From assembly GCF_000766145.1 (NCBI RefSeq), contig NZ_JNFB01000040.1:62001-126000 (forward strand): a DNA stretch of 64,000 nucleotides. Reading direction: 5' to 3'. This document shows, in pieces, positions 32,236 through 40,824 of this stretch. This DNA is from Paenilisteria newyorkensis (GTDB lineage: Bacteria > Bacillota > Bacilli > Lactobacillales > Listeriaceae). Position 1 is the stretch's first letter; every line of letters starts with the position of its first letter. The notes under the pieces were generated by a model. It was not told where the DNA came from. It worked only from the letters and a program-made list of their open reading frames with translations, and made no database searches. Position numbers and translations under genes: made by a program.

Positions 32236-33006
32236 ATGGGGACATTTTTATTTTTGATTGCATTTTTAGGTTTTTTCTATGCTCTTGTTATGTTAATTTT
32301 AGGAATCTTTATCCGTGGAAAGAAACTTTTTAGACCGAAGCTGAATTTGATTATTTTAGGAGGGACGTTTGTTTTAGCGATTATTGGTGCTACTATGGCA
32401 CCGACAACGCAAACAGCCGCAGAGCCTAAAGTCGAAACGAAGAGCGAAGAAGTGCAAAAGGATAAATTAGCGAAGGAACAAGAAGAAGCTAAGCAAAAAC
32501 TTGAAAAAGAACAAGCTGAGCTAAAGAAAGAGCAAGAAAAACTAGCCAAAATACAGGCTGAACAATTGAAAAAAGAACAGGCGCAATTGGCTAAAGATAA
32601 AGCACTTGCTGAACAGAAAGCGAAAGACTTAAAAATCCAGCAAGAGCAGCAAGCAAAATTAGAGGCAGAACAAAAGGCCGCCCAAATAGCAGAGAAAGAA
32701 AAAGCAGCGGAAGAAGCTCAAAAAGCGAAGGAAAAAGAAGAACAGCGGCAACAAGCATTGAAGGATCAACAAGAGCGTGAAAAGCAAGAAGCTCAAGCAA
32801 AACAAGCCTCTCCGCCTGCGAGTAACGATGGTGGAAGCGGGAATCAATATGTCGATTCGAATGGTCAAGGAACGATAAAAGGTAGCGTTAACGGCATCTA
32901 CCACTTACCTGGTGGAACCTACTATAACCGTACAAAGAATGTCGTTGCTTGGTTCAAAACAACCGCCGAGGCTGAAGCTGCAGGATACAGGCCGTCAGAG
33001 CGTTAA
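32236..33006 (+). CDS. Membrane-anchored coiled-coil protein with C-terminal sunset domain
   Basis: A 256 aa protein. Two membrane helices lie at the N-terminus ([22 protein letters not shown] and [16 protein letters not shown]). A long charged coiled coil follows from about 70 to 190, rich in Glu, Lys, Gln and Ala. A short globular end carries [29 protein letters not shown] and AEAAGYRPS. This end matches the sunset domain seen in cell-surface and nuclease-associated proteins. The coiled coil could span the wall. Flanked by terminators on both sides, it is monocistronic. Function unknown. Confidence 0.8.
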   Translation: MGTFLFLIAFLGFFYALVMLILGIFIRGKKLFRPKLNLIILGGTFVLAIIGATMAPTTQTAAEPKVETKSEEVQKDKLAKEQEEAKQKLEKEQAELKKEQEKLAKIQAEQLKKEQAQLAKDKALAEQKAKDLKIQQEQQAKLEAEQKAAQIAEKEKAAEEAQKAKEKEEQRQQALKDQQEREKQEAQAKQASPPASNDGGSGNQYVDSNGQGTIKGSVNGIYHLPGGTYYNRTKNVVAWFKTTAEAEAAGYRPSER

Positions 33007-33009
33007 TCC

Positions 33010-33043
33010 TAAAAAGTGCCAAATTCAAATTTGGTGCTTTTTC
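33010..33043. terminator. Terminator between convergent genes
   Basis: AAAAAGTGCCAAATT and AATTTGGTGCTTTTT arms with a 2-nt loop and T runs on both strands; serves the plus-strand 32236-33006 gene and the minus-strand gene ending at 33050. Confidence 0.88.
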
Positions 33044-33049
33044 TTATAT

Positions 33050-33550
33050 TTAATGAAAGCTTATCAATTTTGCCAGCCATTGTTCCCCTACTCCAATCGC
33101 GTGCGTCTTCCTTCCGTCTTGATTGAAAAACAGCATTAAATCGTTATTCCCAAGATTAATCACTAGCTGCGACTTCTTCTTTTTCCGCATCAAAATTGGT
33201 GTCATCACTTCTTCTTCCACCCAATGGTATTGCAAATTGTCTGTTAGAAAGATATACATTTCTAATCCTGAATTCTTATAAATCTCCATCAAATGTAGCA
33301 TCTTCGGATAGTTGGATGGTACATTTTTGATGAGTATGTATTTCTTTTTGAGTGACAATTCTTCGCATTCGAGTTCTGGAAACTCCATCTGAAAATCTGC
33401 TAATTTCCAAATTTTCGTTGTGACTATAATCGAGATATTGCTTTCATGAAAGGCTTGGTGTTGCAGTTTCTTAAGAATATTTGCTTCGGTGGAAATGACA
33501 TGGAAGAGACTTTTCACTTGGAACGGGAAATAATTTTCTAGCGGATTCAT
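33050..33550 (-). CDS. Hypothetical cytosolic protein
   Basis: A protein of 166 aa starting MNPLENYFPFQVKSLFHVIS at 33550, with AGGAGGTG upstream. No signal peptide or membrane helix. It contains ISIIVTTKIWKLADF, MYIFLTDNLQYHWVEEEVMTPILMRKKKK and ends LAKLISFH. No known family is recognised. It has no operon partner and is divergent from the MarR gene. Confidence 0.65.
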   Translation of the reverse strand: MNPLENYFPFQVKSLFHVISTEANILKKLQHQAFHESNISIIVTTKIWKLADFQMEFPELECEELSLKKKYILIKNVPSNYPKMLHLMEIYKNSGLEMYIFLTDNLQYHWVEEEVMTPILMRKKKKSQLVINLGNNDLMLFFNQDGRKTHAIGVGEQWLAKLISFH

Positions 33551-33594
33551 GAGACACCTCCTGCTATTCATTATAATATAGAATCTGATAAACC

Positions 33595-33640
33595 TTGCAA
33601 TAAAAGCATATAGTTAGTATACTAACTATATGCTTTTATT
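33595..33640 (+). promoter_or_regulatory. MarR gene promoter with a perfect 42-bp palindromic operator
   Basis: TTGCAA (33595-33600) and TATACT (33618-33623) are 17 bp apart. A palindrome with two perfect 21-bp arms (33599-33619 and 33620-33640) is centred on the -10, with the core TAGTTAGTATACTAACTA. This is an ideal autorepression site for a MarR dimer. Confidence 0.85.
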
Positions 33641-33658
33641 ATTTACGAAACAGGTGAT

Positions 33659-34078
33659 ATGATGAACGAATTTGGTTATTTATTAATGAACAGCGCGAAA
33701 AAGCTGCGTCATGCTTTGAATGTCGCTTTGGAGAAACACGACGTCACCAGTGCGCAGTGGGCTATTTTGAAACATCTTCAAATCCTTGATGGGCAGGCAG
33801 TTACGAGTCGCCTCCTGTCAGACAGACTTGGTTTTGATAAGCCGACTGTATCTGGTATTATTTCTAGGCTTGAGCAAAAAGGACTTCTTGCAAAACAGGC
33901 AAATACGCAAGATCGGCGCTCCTTTTCCTTACAACTGACTCCAAGTGCCCATGAAATCCTGCCGCAACTCGAAGCCACCAGTCAGGAAGTAACCGCCTCT
34001 TTTTTATCAATCTACACACCCGAAGAACAGCGCATTTTTGTGGCATTATTGCAGAAAAAACTAGAAAGGGATGAGTGA
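33659..34078 (+). CDS. MarR-family transcriptional regulator
   Basis: A 139 aa winged-helix protein of usual MarR length. The recognition region is LLSDRLGFDKPTVSGIISRLEQKGLL followed by the wing DRRSFSLQLT. MarR dimers bind palindromes and are released by small ligands, oxidants or phenolic compounds. The gene overlaps the NmrA-like reductase gene and is preceded by a promoter buried in a perfect palindrome. Hence it most likely represses itself and the reductase gene. Confidence 0.92.
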   Translation: MMNEFGYLLMNSAKKLRHALNVALEKHDVTSAQWAILKHLQILDGQAVTSRLLSDRLGFDKPTVSGIISRLEQKGLLAKQANTQDRRSFSLQLTPSAHEILPQLEATSQEVTASFLSIYTPEEQRIFVALLQKKLERDE

Positions 34079-34079
34079 T

Positions 34080-34943
34080 TTGGAGAAAATATTAGTGCTT
34101 GGCGCCACAGGAAATATCGGTTTTACAGTAGTTCAGAAGTTAACGGAAAACGGTATAGCAGTGCGTGCTGGGGTCTCGAATCCTGAAAAAAGTAAAACAT
34201 TATGGGCAGATAACGCATTAGTCGATGTTATTCATTTCGATTTTTTGGACACCGCTACTTTTCCTAGTGCATTAGAAGGTATTACAAAAGTGTTTTTTGT
34301 CCGCCCTCCGCAGCTTTCCAAACCGAAAGAGGATATGTTTCCATTTTTGCGGTTTTTAAAAGAGCGTTCTGTAGCTCATGTCGTTTTCGTTTCTTTGATT
34401 GGAGTTGAGAAAAATCCAGTCACGCCGCATCATAAAATCGAGAAAGAGATGGTGCGCCTTGCGTTGCCGTACACTTTTTTGCGACCTAGTTTCTTCATGC
34501 AGAACTTGAATACGACTCATCAGGAGGATATTCAGAAGCACAGCGATTTGTTTATCCCAGCTGGCAAAGCAAAAACTAGTTTTATTGATACGCGGGATAT
34601 TGGTGAGATTGCGGCGATTTGTCTCATGAATACGCCTGATCATCTGCATCAGAAATATAGTATTACTGGGAAGGAAGCCGTGAGTTACGATGAAGTTGCG
34701 GATAGAATGACTGCAATTCTAGGAAAAAAAATCACGTATAGTAAGCCGTCACTGCGGTATTTCCGGTCGACGATGATCAAGCGTGGTATTCCGAAAGAGT
34801 ATGCGAATGTGATGACGATGTTGTATTTTATTACGCAGATGGGAAACGCGAAGAAAGTCACGGTCACTGCGAACGAACTTCTAAAACGTGAACTGACTTC
34901 TATCGATCAGTATATTGCAGATTATCGGACATCATTTCTATGA
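34080..34943 (+). CDS. NmrA-like NAD(P)-binding oxidoreductase/sensor
   Basis: About 287 aa. ILVLGATGNIG at the N-terminus is the dinucleotide motif of atypical SDRs, with the NmrA/HSCARG layout (FVRPPQLSKP, HVVFVSLIGVEKN, YTFLRPSFFMQNL). Members act as quinone or azo reductases (like YtfG) or redox sensors. I place the start at the TTG at 34080, 9 nt after GAAAGGG; an ATG at 34071 lies too close to that site but gives three more residues. It is translationally coupled to the MarR gene. A role in detoxifying electrophiles is inferred. Confidence 0.85.
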   Translation: MEKILVLGATGNIGFTVVQKLTENGIAVRAGVSNPEKSKTLWADNALVDVIHFDFLDTATFPSALEGITKVFFVRPPQLSKPKEDMFPFLRFLKERSVAHVVFVSLIGVEKNPVTPHHKIEKEMVRLALPYTFLRPSFFMQNLNTTHQEDIQKHSDLFIPAGKAKTSFIDTRDIGEIAAICLMNTPDHLHQKYSITGKEAVSYDEVADRMTAILGKKITYSKPSLRYFRSTMIKRGIPKEYANVMTMLYFITQMGNAKKVTVTANELLKRELTSIDQYIADYRTSFL

Positions 34944-34944
34944 T

Positions 34945-34984
34945 AAAAGCGCCAAATCTCTAAATTGAGGTCTGGCGCTTTTTC
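34945..34984. terminator. Terminator between the NmrA-like and fdhD genes
   Basis: AAAAGCGCCA and TGGCGCTTTTT arms with an 18-nt loop; T run on the plus strand and A/T run on the other, so it may serve both convergent genes. Confidence 0.85.
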
Positions 34985-35775
34985 TAATTCTCCAAAATCC
35001 GATGTTGCCCGCTGTACACACTAAATTCATTACCGCGAATAAAGCCGACAGCCGTGATATTGAGTTCCCGCGCCATTTCTATCGCTAGTTCTGTGGGTGC
35101 CGAGCGCGATAAAATAATACCGCAACCAATTTTCGCCGTCTTCACTAAAATCTCCGAGGAAATCCGACCGCTAAAAATAATCGCCTTGTCCGTCATCGGA
35201 ATTTCTGACTTCAAGCAATGTCCATAAATTTTATCAAGCGCGTTGTGCCGGCCAATATCCATCCGCACACAAATGACCTCATCACGACTGCAAAGCGCAG
35301 CGTTATGCACTCCGCCAGTTTTGCGAAACGTATCAGAATCCGCTTCAAATCGCGACATCAAATCGAAAATTTCCGCCGGACGCAACACCAAATCCGTCTC
35401 ATTCCGCGTCTCCACCAGCGATGCATCCGATTGAAAATAGAAATTCTCCCGCGACTTCCCGCAACAAGACGTGATGTAACGTTTCGCGCGATATTTCGCA
35501 TTAAATTTATTCACAAAATTCGCCGTCACCTTCGCGTGACCCGTCGCCTCAATGATTTCCACGCGATCAATATCCGCCACACCGCGCACAATCCCCTCCG
35601 AAGTCAGGAACCCAATCACCAAATCCTCCGCATATTCCGGCGTGCAGACAATCGTCACCAGCTCCTCCTCGTTCACATAAATCGTCAGCGGATACTCCAC
35701 GGCCACCGTCGCCACATCATCAAACATATGCCCCTCTTTAAAACGTCGAATCCCAAGCCCCGCAGTCGTTTCCAT
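34984..35775 (-). CDS. fdhD: Formate dehydrogenase accessory sulfurtransferase FdhD
   Basis: A 263 aa protein. The sulfur-carrying region is YITSCCGKSRENFYF. C-terminal motifs include VRMDIGRHNALDKIYG and IFSGRISSEILVK, typical of FdhD. It passes sulfur from IscS/NifS-type desulfurase to the molybdenum cofactor of formate dehydrogenase. The ATG at 35775 has AGGTGGGGG upstream. It is third in the operon fdhA-DUF1641-fdhD. The cysteines are adjacent (Cys-Cys), not the CxxC of E. coli FdhD; as far as I recall this is common in Firmicutes. Confidence 0.93.
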   Translation of the reverse strand: METTAGLGIRRFKEGHMFDDVATVAVEYPLTIYVNEEELVTIVCTPEYAEDLVIGFLTSEGIVRGVADIDRVEIIEATGHAKVTANFVNKFNAKYRAKRYITSCCGKSRENFYFQSDASLVETRNETDLVLRPAEIFDLMSRFEADSDTFRKTGGVHNAALCSRDEVICVRMDIGRHNALDKIYGHCLKSEIPMTDKAIIFSGRISSEILVKTAKIGCGIILSRSAPTELAIEMARELNITAVGFIRGNEFSVYSGQHRILEN

Positions 35776-35838
35776 CCTCGCCCCCACCTAACGAAAACCC
35801 CAGATGCGCATTTGTAAGCACCATCTGGAGTCTAATTT

Positions 35839-36315
35839 TTATTTCAGTTCCTGGCCGACGCCTTTTAAAAATGCCAAGCCGTAGCGCAACGCCCGGTTCA
35901 CATCAGGGTCCTTCATCGCTTTTGCCAAGCCGAAAAGTCCCAGCGTCGTGTCATCTTTCAAGCTCTCATTCGCCTTCGCCTGCGCGTTCGCCAGTCCAGC
36001 CAACAATTGCTCCGTCTGCTCCGGTTTCGTCTCCGTCAATAATTTACTCGATATCATCAAATTATTAATCGCATTCGTCGCCGGTTCCTTCCGCGCCTCG
36101 TTCAAAAAGGTCGTCGCGATATCCTCTTTCGCCTTCAAAGCACTGTTCAACATATCCAGCGCCCCAGAATCATGCAGCGACTTCACTAACTCCAAAACTT
36201 CCATGAAAGCCGCATCATCCGTCGCAATCTGGTCTTTTATTGCCGTCATTTTATCCTGTTTTATCTGATCTTCTGTTTTTTCCACACGGCGGATTTTAGA
36301 AATCGGTTCTGCCAT
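35839..36315 (-). CDS. DUF1641 protein linked to formate dehydrogenase
   Basis: A 158 aa helical protein with a DUF1641 C-terminal part (GLFGLAKAMKDPDVNRALRYGLAFLKGVGQEL). Its ATG overlaps the fdhA stop codon by one base, so the two are translationally coupled. DUF1641 proteins are often encoded next to NAD-linked or unlinked formate dehydrogenases and may aid assembly or membrane association. No catalytic motif is visible. Confidence 0.88.
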   Translation of the reverse strand: MAEPISKIRRVEKTEDQIKQDKMTAIKDQIATDDAAFMEVLELVKSLHDSGALDMLNSALKAKEDIATTFLNEARKEPATNAINNLMISSKLLTETKPEQTEQLLAGLANAQAKANESLKDDTTLGLFGLAKAMKDPDVNRALRYGLAFLKGVGQELK

Positions 36316-39302
36316 CACGCGTCACTCCCTTTCTTACACGCACAGTTTCCACCACAAGCACAATTATGCTTCGAAATCGGTTTGTAGTCCGCACGTGCCC
36401 ACTTGCGCTCAATTTCCACACCATTTTGCGGGAACCTTGCTGCATTTCGTGGGTTATGTTTCGGTAGCGGATTTTCGCCACATTTTTGCAATACTTCTAA
36501 GTTTACCTTCGTTTGTTTGTAGGCCGGCGTCTTCGTCCGCACATCACCCGCGCTCGACGTTAACAAGTTGACCGCCGTTTCGTGACTGACTGAGTGCATC
36601 GGCAAGTAAACCTCATTTTCGCGAACCCGATCCGTCACGACCGCGTGTACCTTAATGTGACCGTATGGCGACGTCAATCGTACCAGCGAACCGTCCTCCA
36701 CACCACGTTTCTGCGCCAATTCCTTCGATACCTCTACAAAAACTTCCGGTAATTTATAATCCAAGCCCTTCGTTTTATGCGTCAAATTCCCTTCATGGAA
36801 CTGCTCCAACAAACGACCATTATTAAGCGTTAAATCAAACTCTTTCGGGAACTCAATCGGCGCTATATAAGGCAATACAGACAATTTCGCCTTGCCATCT
36901 GGGAAGTTAAAACGATCCTCATAAAGCAGCGGCATATCGACACCATCCGCCGAAACCGGCCAAACAAGGCTATCAAAACCTTCCATCCGATCATAGCTCA
37001 CACCCGCGAAGAATGGCGCCAGACTAGCAACCTCATCCATAATCTCACTCGGATGCGTAAAGTTCCAATCACCACCACACGCGTTCGCCACTTCTTGAAT
37101 GATCCACCAATCCGGTTTCGAATCACCAAGCGGCTCTAACACTTCGTACAAGCGCTGCACACGACGCTCCGTATTCGTAAACGTCCCCTCTTTTTCAAGC
37201 GAAGGCGATGCCGGTAAAACAACATCAGCAAACTGCGCCGTCTTCGATAAAAAGACATCTTGAACAACGAAGAAATCGAGTTTTGCGAGCGTATCTTGGA
37301 CATGGTTCGTATTCGAATCCACCCAAGCCATCTCTTCCCCAATCAAGTACATCGCTTTAAGCGTCCCAGCCTCGATTGCGTCAAGCATTTCGTTATTTTT
37401 AAGACCCGGTACTTCCGAAATTTCCACGCCATACGCTTCCGAGAAACGCGCGCGAACTTCTGGATTCAAAATCGACTGCACGCCCGGCAATACGTTCGGC
37501 AAGGATCCCATATCACACGCACCCTGCACGTTATTGTGCCCACGAAGCGGATACGCGCCCGCGCCATGACGACCAAAGTTCCCCGTCACAAGCAGCAAGT
37601 TCGAAATCGCCGCCGACGTATGCGAGCCCGCAATGTTTTGCGTCACACCCATACCCCAACAAATCGCCGTGCCATCAGCCTCGTGTACCATTTGCGCCAC
37701 ATTTTGCAGCGTCTCAATCGAAAGCCCCGTCTCAGCCTCCGCGTACTCAAGCGTAAACGGCTCAAGGAACGTCATGTAATCCGCCACATTCGAAATCCGT
37801 GCTTCCATAAACGGCGCATCATGCCATCCCATATCAATCATGTACTTCGCAACCGCCGTCAACCACACAAAATCCGTACCCTGCTTCGGCCGAATAAACA
37901 AGTCCGCGCGCTCCGCCATCTCATGCTTCCGAAGATCCGAAACCATCAATTTCTGGCCGTTCAATTTCTGCGCACGCTTCATGCGACTAGCAAGAACCGG
38001 ATGCCCATCCGCCGGCGAACAACCGACCAAAATCACAAGTCCGGCCGTCTCAATATCCTCCGCCGTTCCCGAATCCGCCCCAATTCCGACCGTATTCGTC
38101 AAACCATCCGACGCCGGCGCTTGGCAATAACGCGAACAATTATCCACATTATTCGTCTCAAACACTTGGCGAGACAATTTTTGCATCAAATAATTCTCCT
38201 CATTCGTTGTCTTAGAAGAAGAAATAAAACCAAGCGAATCATTGCCGAACTCCGAACGCAAACTGCCCAAACGCTCCGCAATCAAAGCAATCGCTTCCTG
38301 CCAAGATGCCTCCACAAATTCATCACCTTGGCGAATCAACGGCGAAGTCAAACGCTGCTCACTATTCACAAAATCCCAACCAAATTTACCCTTCACACAC
38401 GTCGCAAATTTGTTCACAGGACCTTCACCAGTCGGCTCCACTTTCAAGATTTGACGACCTTTCGTCCAAACCTCAAACGAACACCCAACCCCGCAGAACG
38501 TACAAACCGTTTTCGTTTTCTTCGTCCGCGTATCCCGCATCGATTTTTCCATTTCCGACAACGCGAAAACCGTCTGATACGGCGGCTCCACTTTTTTCAC
38601 CATATCTATCATTGGCTCCAGCACTTCCTCGCCAATTCCCGTCATAAATCCAGCTTGGCCGAGCATCGATTTCTCCATCATCGCGTTACAAGGACAAACC
38701 GTCGAGCAAAGCCCACACGACACGCACGACGACATATTCGCCGGACGATCATCATCCCAAATAACCCGGGGCTGCGGCCGATCCCAGTCAATCGAAAGTG
38801 TCTCATTCACCTGCACACTCTGACACGCCTCCACACAACGCCCACAAAGAATACACTGATCCGGATCATAACGATAAAACGGGTGCGAGAAGTCATTGAT
38901 ATAGCCCTTCTCACGGAATGGCCGTTCCTGCGAATCCACCTCAAGCAGTTCCGCCGTATTATGTACCCGACAGTTCCCATTATTATTATCACAAACCGTA
39001 CAATACAACATATGATTCTCTAAAATCCGGTCCATCGCCTCAAGTTGCGCCTCTTTCGCCTTTTCCGAATCCAACTTAATCTCCATTGCATCCTTGAAAT
39101 CCGTACTACAAGCCCGCATCAACTCGCCGTCAACCTCGCACATACACGTATCACACGACTGAATCGCGCCCATCTGCTTACTATAACAAATATGCGGATG
39201 ATGCACGCCCTCATCATTCAAATAATCTAAAATTCGCGTTCCTTCTTCCACATCATGCGCCTTGCCATTAATCTTCACCGTGACTTTCACCTTCGCACTC
39301 AT
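36315..39302 (-). CDS. fdhA: Formate dehydrogenase, molybdopterin-containing large subunit
   Basis: The 995 aa protein has an N-terminal 2Fe-2S domain (about 1-80, CYSKQMGAIQSCDTC), a His/Cys iron-sulfur segment (CTVCDNNNGNC) and two 4Fe-4S clusters (CILCGRCVEAC; CVSCGLCSTVC). A molybdopterin oxidoreductase core starts at CTFCGVGCSFEV, and the catalytic Cys lies in CSRYCQAPASDG (Cys, not selenocysteine). It oxidises formate to CO2; the N-terminal clusters suggest electron transfer to an NAD- or quinone-linked partner. The protein ends with the odd Cys-rich tail CACGGNCACKKG, which may bind metal. AAGGAGG precedes the ATG. First gene of fdhA-DUF1641-fdhD. Confidence 0.93.
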   Translation of the reverse strand: MSAKVKVTVKINGKAHDVEEGTRILDYLNDEGVHHPHICYSKQMGAIQSCDTCMCEVDGELMRACSTDFKDAMEIKLDSEKAKEAQLEAMDRILENHMLYCTVCDNNNGNCRVHNTAELLEVDSQERPFREKGYINDFSHPFYRYDPDQCILCGRCVEACQSVQVNETLSIDWDRPQPRVIWDDDRPANMSSCVSCGLCSTVCPCNAMMEKSMLGQAGFMTGIGEEVLEPMIDMVKKVEPPYQTVFALSEMEKSMRDTRTKKTKTVCTFCGVGCSFEVWTKGRQILKVEPTGEGPVNKFATCVKGKFGWDFVNSEQRLTSPLIRQGDEFVEASWQEAIALIAERLGSLRSEFGNDSLGFISSSKTTNEENYLMQKLSRQVFETNNVDNCSRYCQAPASDGLTNTVGIGADSGTAEDIETAGLVILVGCSPADGHPVLASRMKRAQKLNGQKLMVSDLRKHEMAERADLFIRPKQGTDFVWLTAVAKYMIDMGWHDAPFMEARISNVADYMTFLEPFTLEYAEAETGLSIETLQNVAQMVHEADGTAICWGMGVTQNIAGSHTSAAISNLLLVTGNFGRHGAGAYPLRGHNNVQGACDMGSLPNVLPGVQSILNPEVRARFSEAYGVEISEVPGLKNNEMLDAIEAGTLKAMYLIGEEMAWVDSNTNHVQDTLAKLDFFVVQDVFLSKTAQFADVVLPASPSLEKEGTFTNTERRVQRLYEVLEPLGDSKPDWWIIQEVANACGGDWNFTHPSEIMDEVASLAPFFAGVSYDRMEGFDSLVWPVSADGVDMPLLYEDRFNFPDGKAKLSVLPYIAPIEFPKEFDLTLNNGRLLEQFHEGNLTHKTKGLDYKLPEVFVEVSKELAQKRGVEDGSLVRLTSPYGHIKVHAVVTDRVRENEVYLPMHSVSHETAVNLLTSSAGDVRTKTPAYKQTKVNLEVLQKCGENPLPKHNPRNAARFPQNGVEIERKWARADYKPISKHNCACGGNCACKKGSDA

Positions 39303-39538
39303 CCAAAAATCCCTCCTTGAAAACTAAAAACTCATGCCATTTATCGAAAAACGCTTGACCCACCTCACAAATAAGATAAAAAATACCAAACCTTATCTTC
39401 AGGTAAGATGCACACTCCGCTTCCAACAAATCGAGCGAAAGCGTTTGTATTCCAGCTAGCATCCTATTCTTCAGGAAGCGTTTCCATTCACCTTTCATTA
39501 TATCAGTTATTGTGAAAATTGAATAGCAAAAAGTTAAC
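39303..39538 (-). promoter_or_regulatory. Promoter and long leader of the formate dehydrogenase operon
   Basis: TATAAT on the minus strand at 39497-39502 is the best -10; no good -35 is present, suggesting activator dependence. It would give a leader of about 190 nt containing a hairpin (AAGATAAG...TTATCTT near 39375-39400) and two cre-like motifs (GGAAACGCTTCC near 39475, CAAACGCTTTCG near 39440). An ORF reading through the leader into fdhA in another frame (39268-39558) is not supported. Confidence 0.45.
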
Positions 39539-39553
39539 TGATAATCGTTCTCA
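39539..39553. promoter_or_regulatory. Fur-box-like site upstream of fdhA
   Basis: TGATAATCGTTCTCA matches the 7-1-7 Fur consensus TGATAATNATTATCA at 12 of 14 defined positions. It lies about 40 bp upstream of the predicted -10 of fdhA. Iron-linked control of an Fe-S-rich enzyme is plausible. Confidence 0.5.
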
Positions 39554-39683
39554 ATCACGTGTTGGCGCCCTTTTCACACCACCTACCAGATTGTGAAAAT
39601 TAGTGCTAATAGGGACTAATTCCCACCATCCAGATTCTTATCTAATTTTACCTTAAACCCACATCATGAACACATTACCCATA

Positions 39684-40253
39684 TCAAATAGTACTACTAA
39701 TCCTAGCAATTTTTTGCAGAAATTTATTTATTTTGACTTCATTAGAACCTTTTACATACGATAAAGAAGTATGCTTATATGTCGAAATACCACACATTTT
39801 CAGAATTTGCTTACTGAGAACTCGCCCATAATCCTTTTGAATAAAGTTAGCATAAACCGCTGGCGTATCGTGCGTATTAATAATCCAAGCCCGCTTCCCT
39901 TTCAGCAACCCAATCGGCCGAATCCCTTTATACTTATACGCAAAATCCTTCGCAAACACCTTATCAATAAATCCCTTTAAAATCGCCGGCGTGCTACTCC
40001 ACCAAATCGGATAAATAAAAATCAAAAAATCCGCCCAAAGAAGCTGCTCTCTATACTCCTTTGTATACGCATCTCTATGTAAATCTCGACGCTTATTCAT
40101 ACTATCAAAACGTAAAACAGGATCAAACTCCTCTTTATAAAGGTCAATTCCCTTGACGATATTTTTCTTTCCCAACTCTTTTTCCACCGTCTCCTTAATG
40201 GCATAATTTAACCCTTCATGATTTGGATACGTATAAATTAGTAGTACATTCAT
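39684..40253 (-). CDS. NAD(P)H-dependent quinone oxidoreductase, flavodoxin-like
   Basis: A 189 aa protein of the Flavodoxin_2 (NQO1/KefF/MdaB) family: VLLIYTYPNHEGLNYAI at the N-terminus, then LLWADFLIFIYPIWWSSTPAILKGFIDKVFAKDFAYKY, the FMN/FAD and quinone-site region. It catalyses two-electron reduction of quinones or similar compounds with NAD(P)H. The ATG at 40253 gives the natural N-terminus, with AAGGAG 11 nt upstream. Monocistronic and divergent from the blaI-like gene. Confidence 0.88.
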   Translation of the reverse strand: MNVLLIYTYPNHEGLNYAIKETVEKELGKKNIVKGIDLYKEEFDPVLRFDSMNKRRDLHRDAYTKEYREQLLWADFLIFIYPIWWSSTPAILKGFIDKVFAKDFAYKYKGIRPIGLLKGKRAWIINTHDTPAVYANFIQKDYGRVLSKQILKMCGISTYKHTSLSYVKGSNEVKINKFLQKIARISSTI

Positions 40254-40349
40254 CTTTGATCGCGCTCCTTGCTTGCTTTGTATTTTCATTTATACATGCT
40301 ACTCTACTCCATAAAACCTTTAGATGCAACACAAGTATTAGAACGGGGG

Positions 40350-40405
40350 TTGACTTCCAATAACGATGCATGTTACTATTTATTCACGGATTACAAATGT
40401 AGTCC
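40350..40405 (+). promoter_or_regulatory. Promoter and BlaI/MecI-type operator
   Basis: TTGACT (40350-40355) and TACTAT (40374-40379) with an 18-bp spacer. Just downstream, GGATTACAAATGTAGTCC (40388-40405) is a dyad around the TACA/TGTA core bound by BlaI/MecI repressors. Confidence 0.75.
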
Positions 40406-40423
40406 GAAGAAAGGAGGCATCAC

Positions 40424-40822
40424 ATGGGACACTTACCTAAAATATCCGAAGCTGAATTAGAAGTTATCCAAGTTATTTGGCAAGAATCTCCATTAACGGC
40501 CGGTGAAATAATTCAAGCCTTGGAAAAAGAACACGAGTGGAGTCCTAAAACAATACGAACGTTACTCAACCGACTAGTCCAAAAAGAAGCTATTTCCTCC
40601 CATCAAGAAAAAGGAAAACTGCACACATACACCGCATTAGTCTCCCAAGAAGATTACATGCAAAGCGAAACAAAATCATTATTAAACCGTTTTTACGGCG
40701 CAGCTTTCAAACCATTACTCGTTAACTTTATAAAAGAGGAAAAGCTATCCGCAGAAGATATCGATGAATTAAAGCAACTTTTAGATGATAAAACTGAGTC
40801 CAATCCCAGAAAGGATAACTAG
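40424..40822 (+). CDS. BlaI/MecI-family repressor
   Basis: A 132 aa winged-helix protein of usual length: ISEAELEVIQVIWQESPLTAGEIIQAL, then TIRTLLNRLVQKEAI (recognition helix and cleavage region) and a dimerisation tail. AAAGGAGG precedes the ATG. It is followed 2 bp later by an M56 peptidase gene, as in blaI-blaR1, and its own promoter carries a TACA-TGTA dyad. It therefore should autoregulate this pair until cleaved by a signal through the M56 protein. No beta-lactamase gene is adjacent. Confidence 0.92.
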   Translation: MGHLPKISEAELEVIQVIWQESPLTAGEIIQALEKEHEWSPKTIRTLLNRLVQKEAISSHQEKGKLHTYTALVSQEDYMQSETKSLLNRFYGAAFKPLLVNFIKEEKLSAEDIDELKQLLDDKTESNPRKDN

Positions 40823-40824
40823 TT

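Noticed and set aside
34080-34943. NmrA-like gene considered as a biosynthetic SDR
   Set aside because: It lacks the YxxxK catalytic motif of classical SDRs and has the NmrA/HSCARG layout instead.
37260-39023. 587-codon plus-strand ORF antisense to fdhA
   Set aside because: Composition is dominated by Arg, His and Thr from the antisense of fdhA codons; no domain or ribosome site.
39268-39558. 96-codon minus-strand ORF overlapping the fdhA start
   Set aside because: Reads through the promoter, leader hairpin and fdhA ribosome site; no family resemblance.
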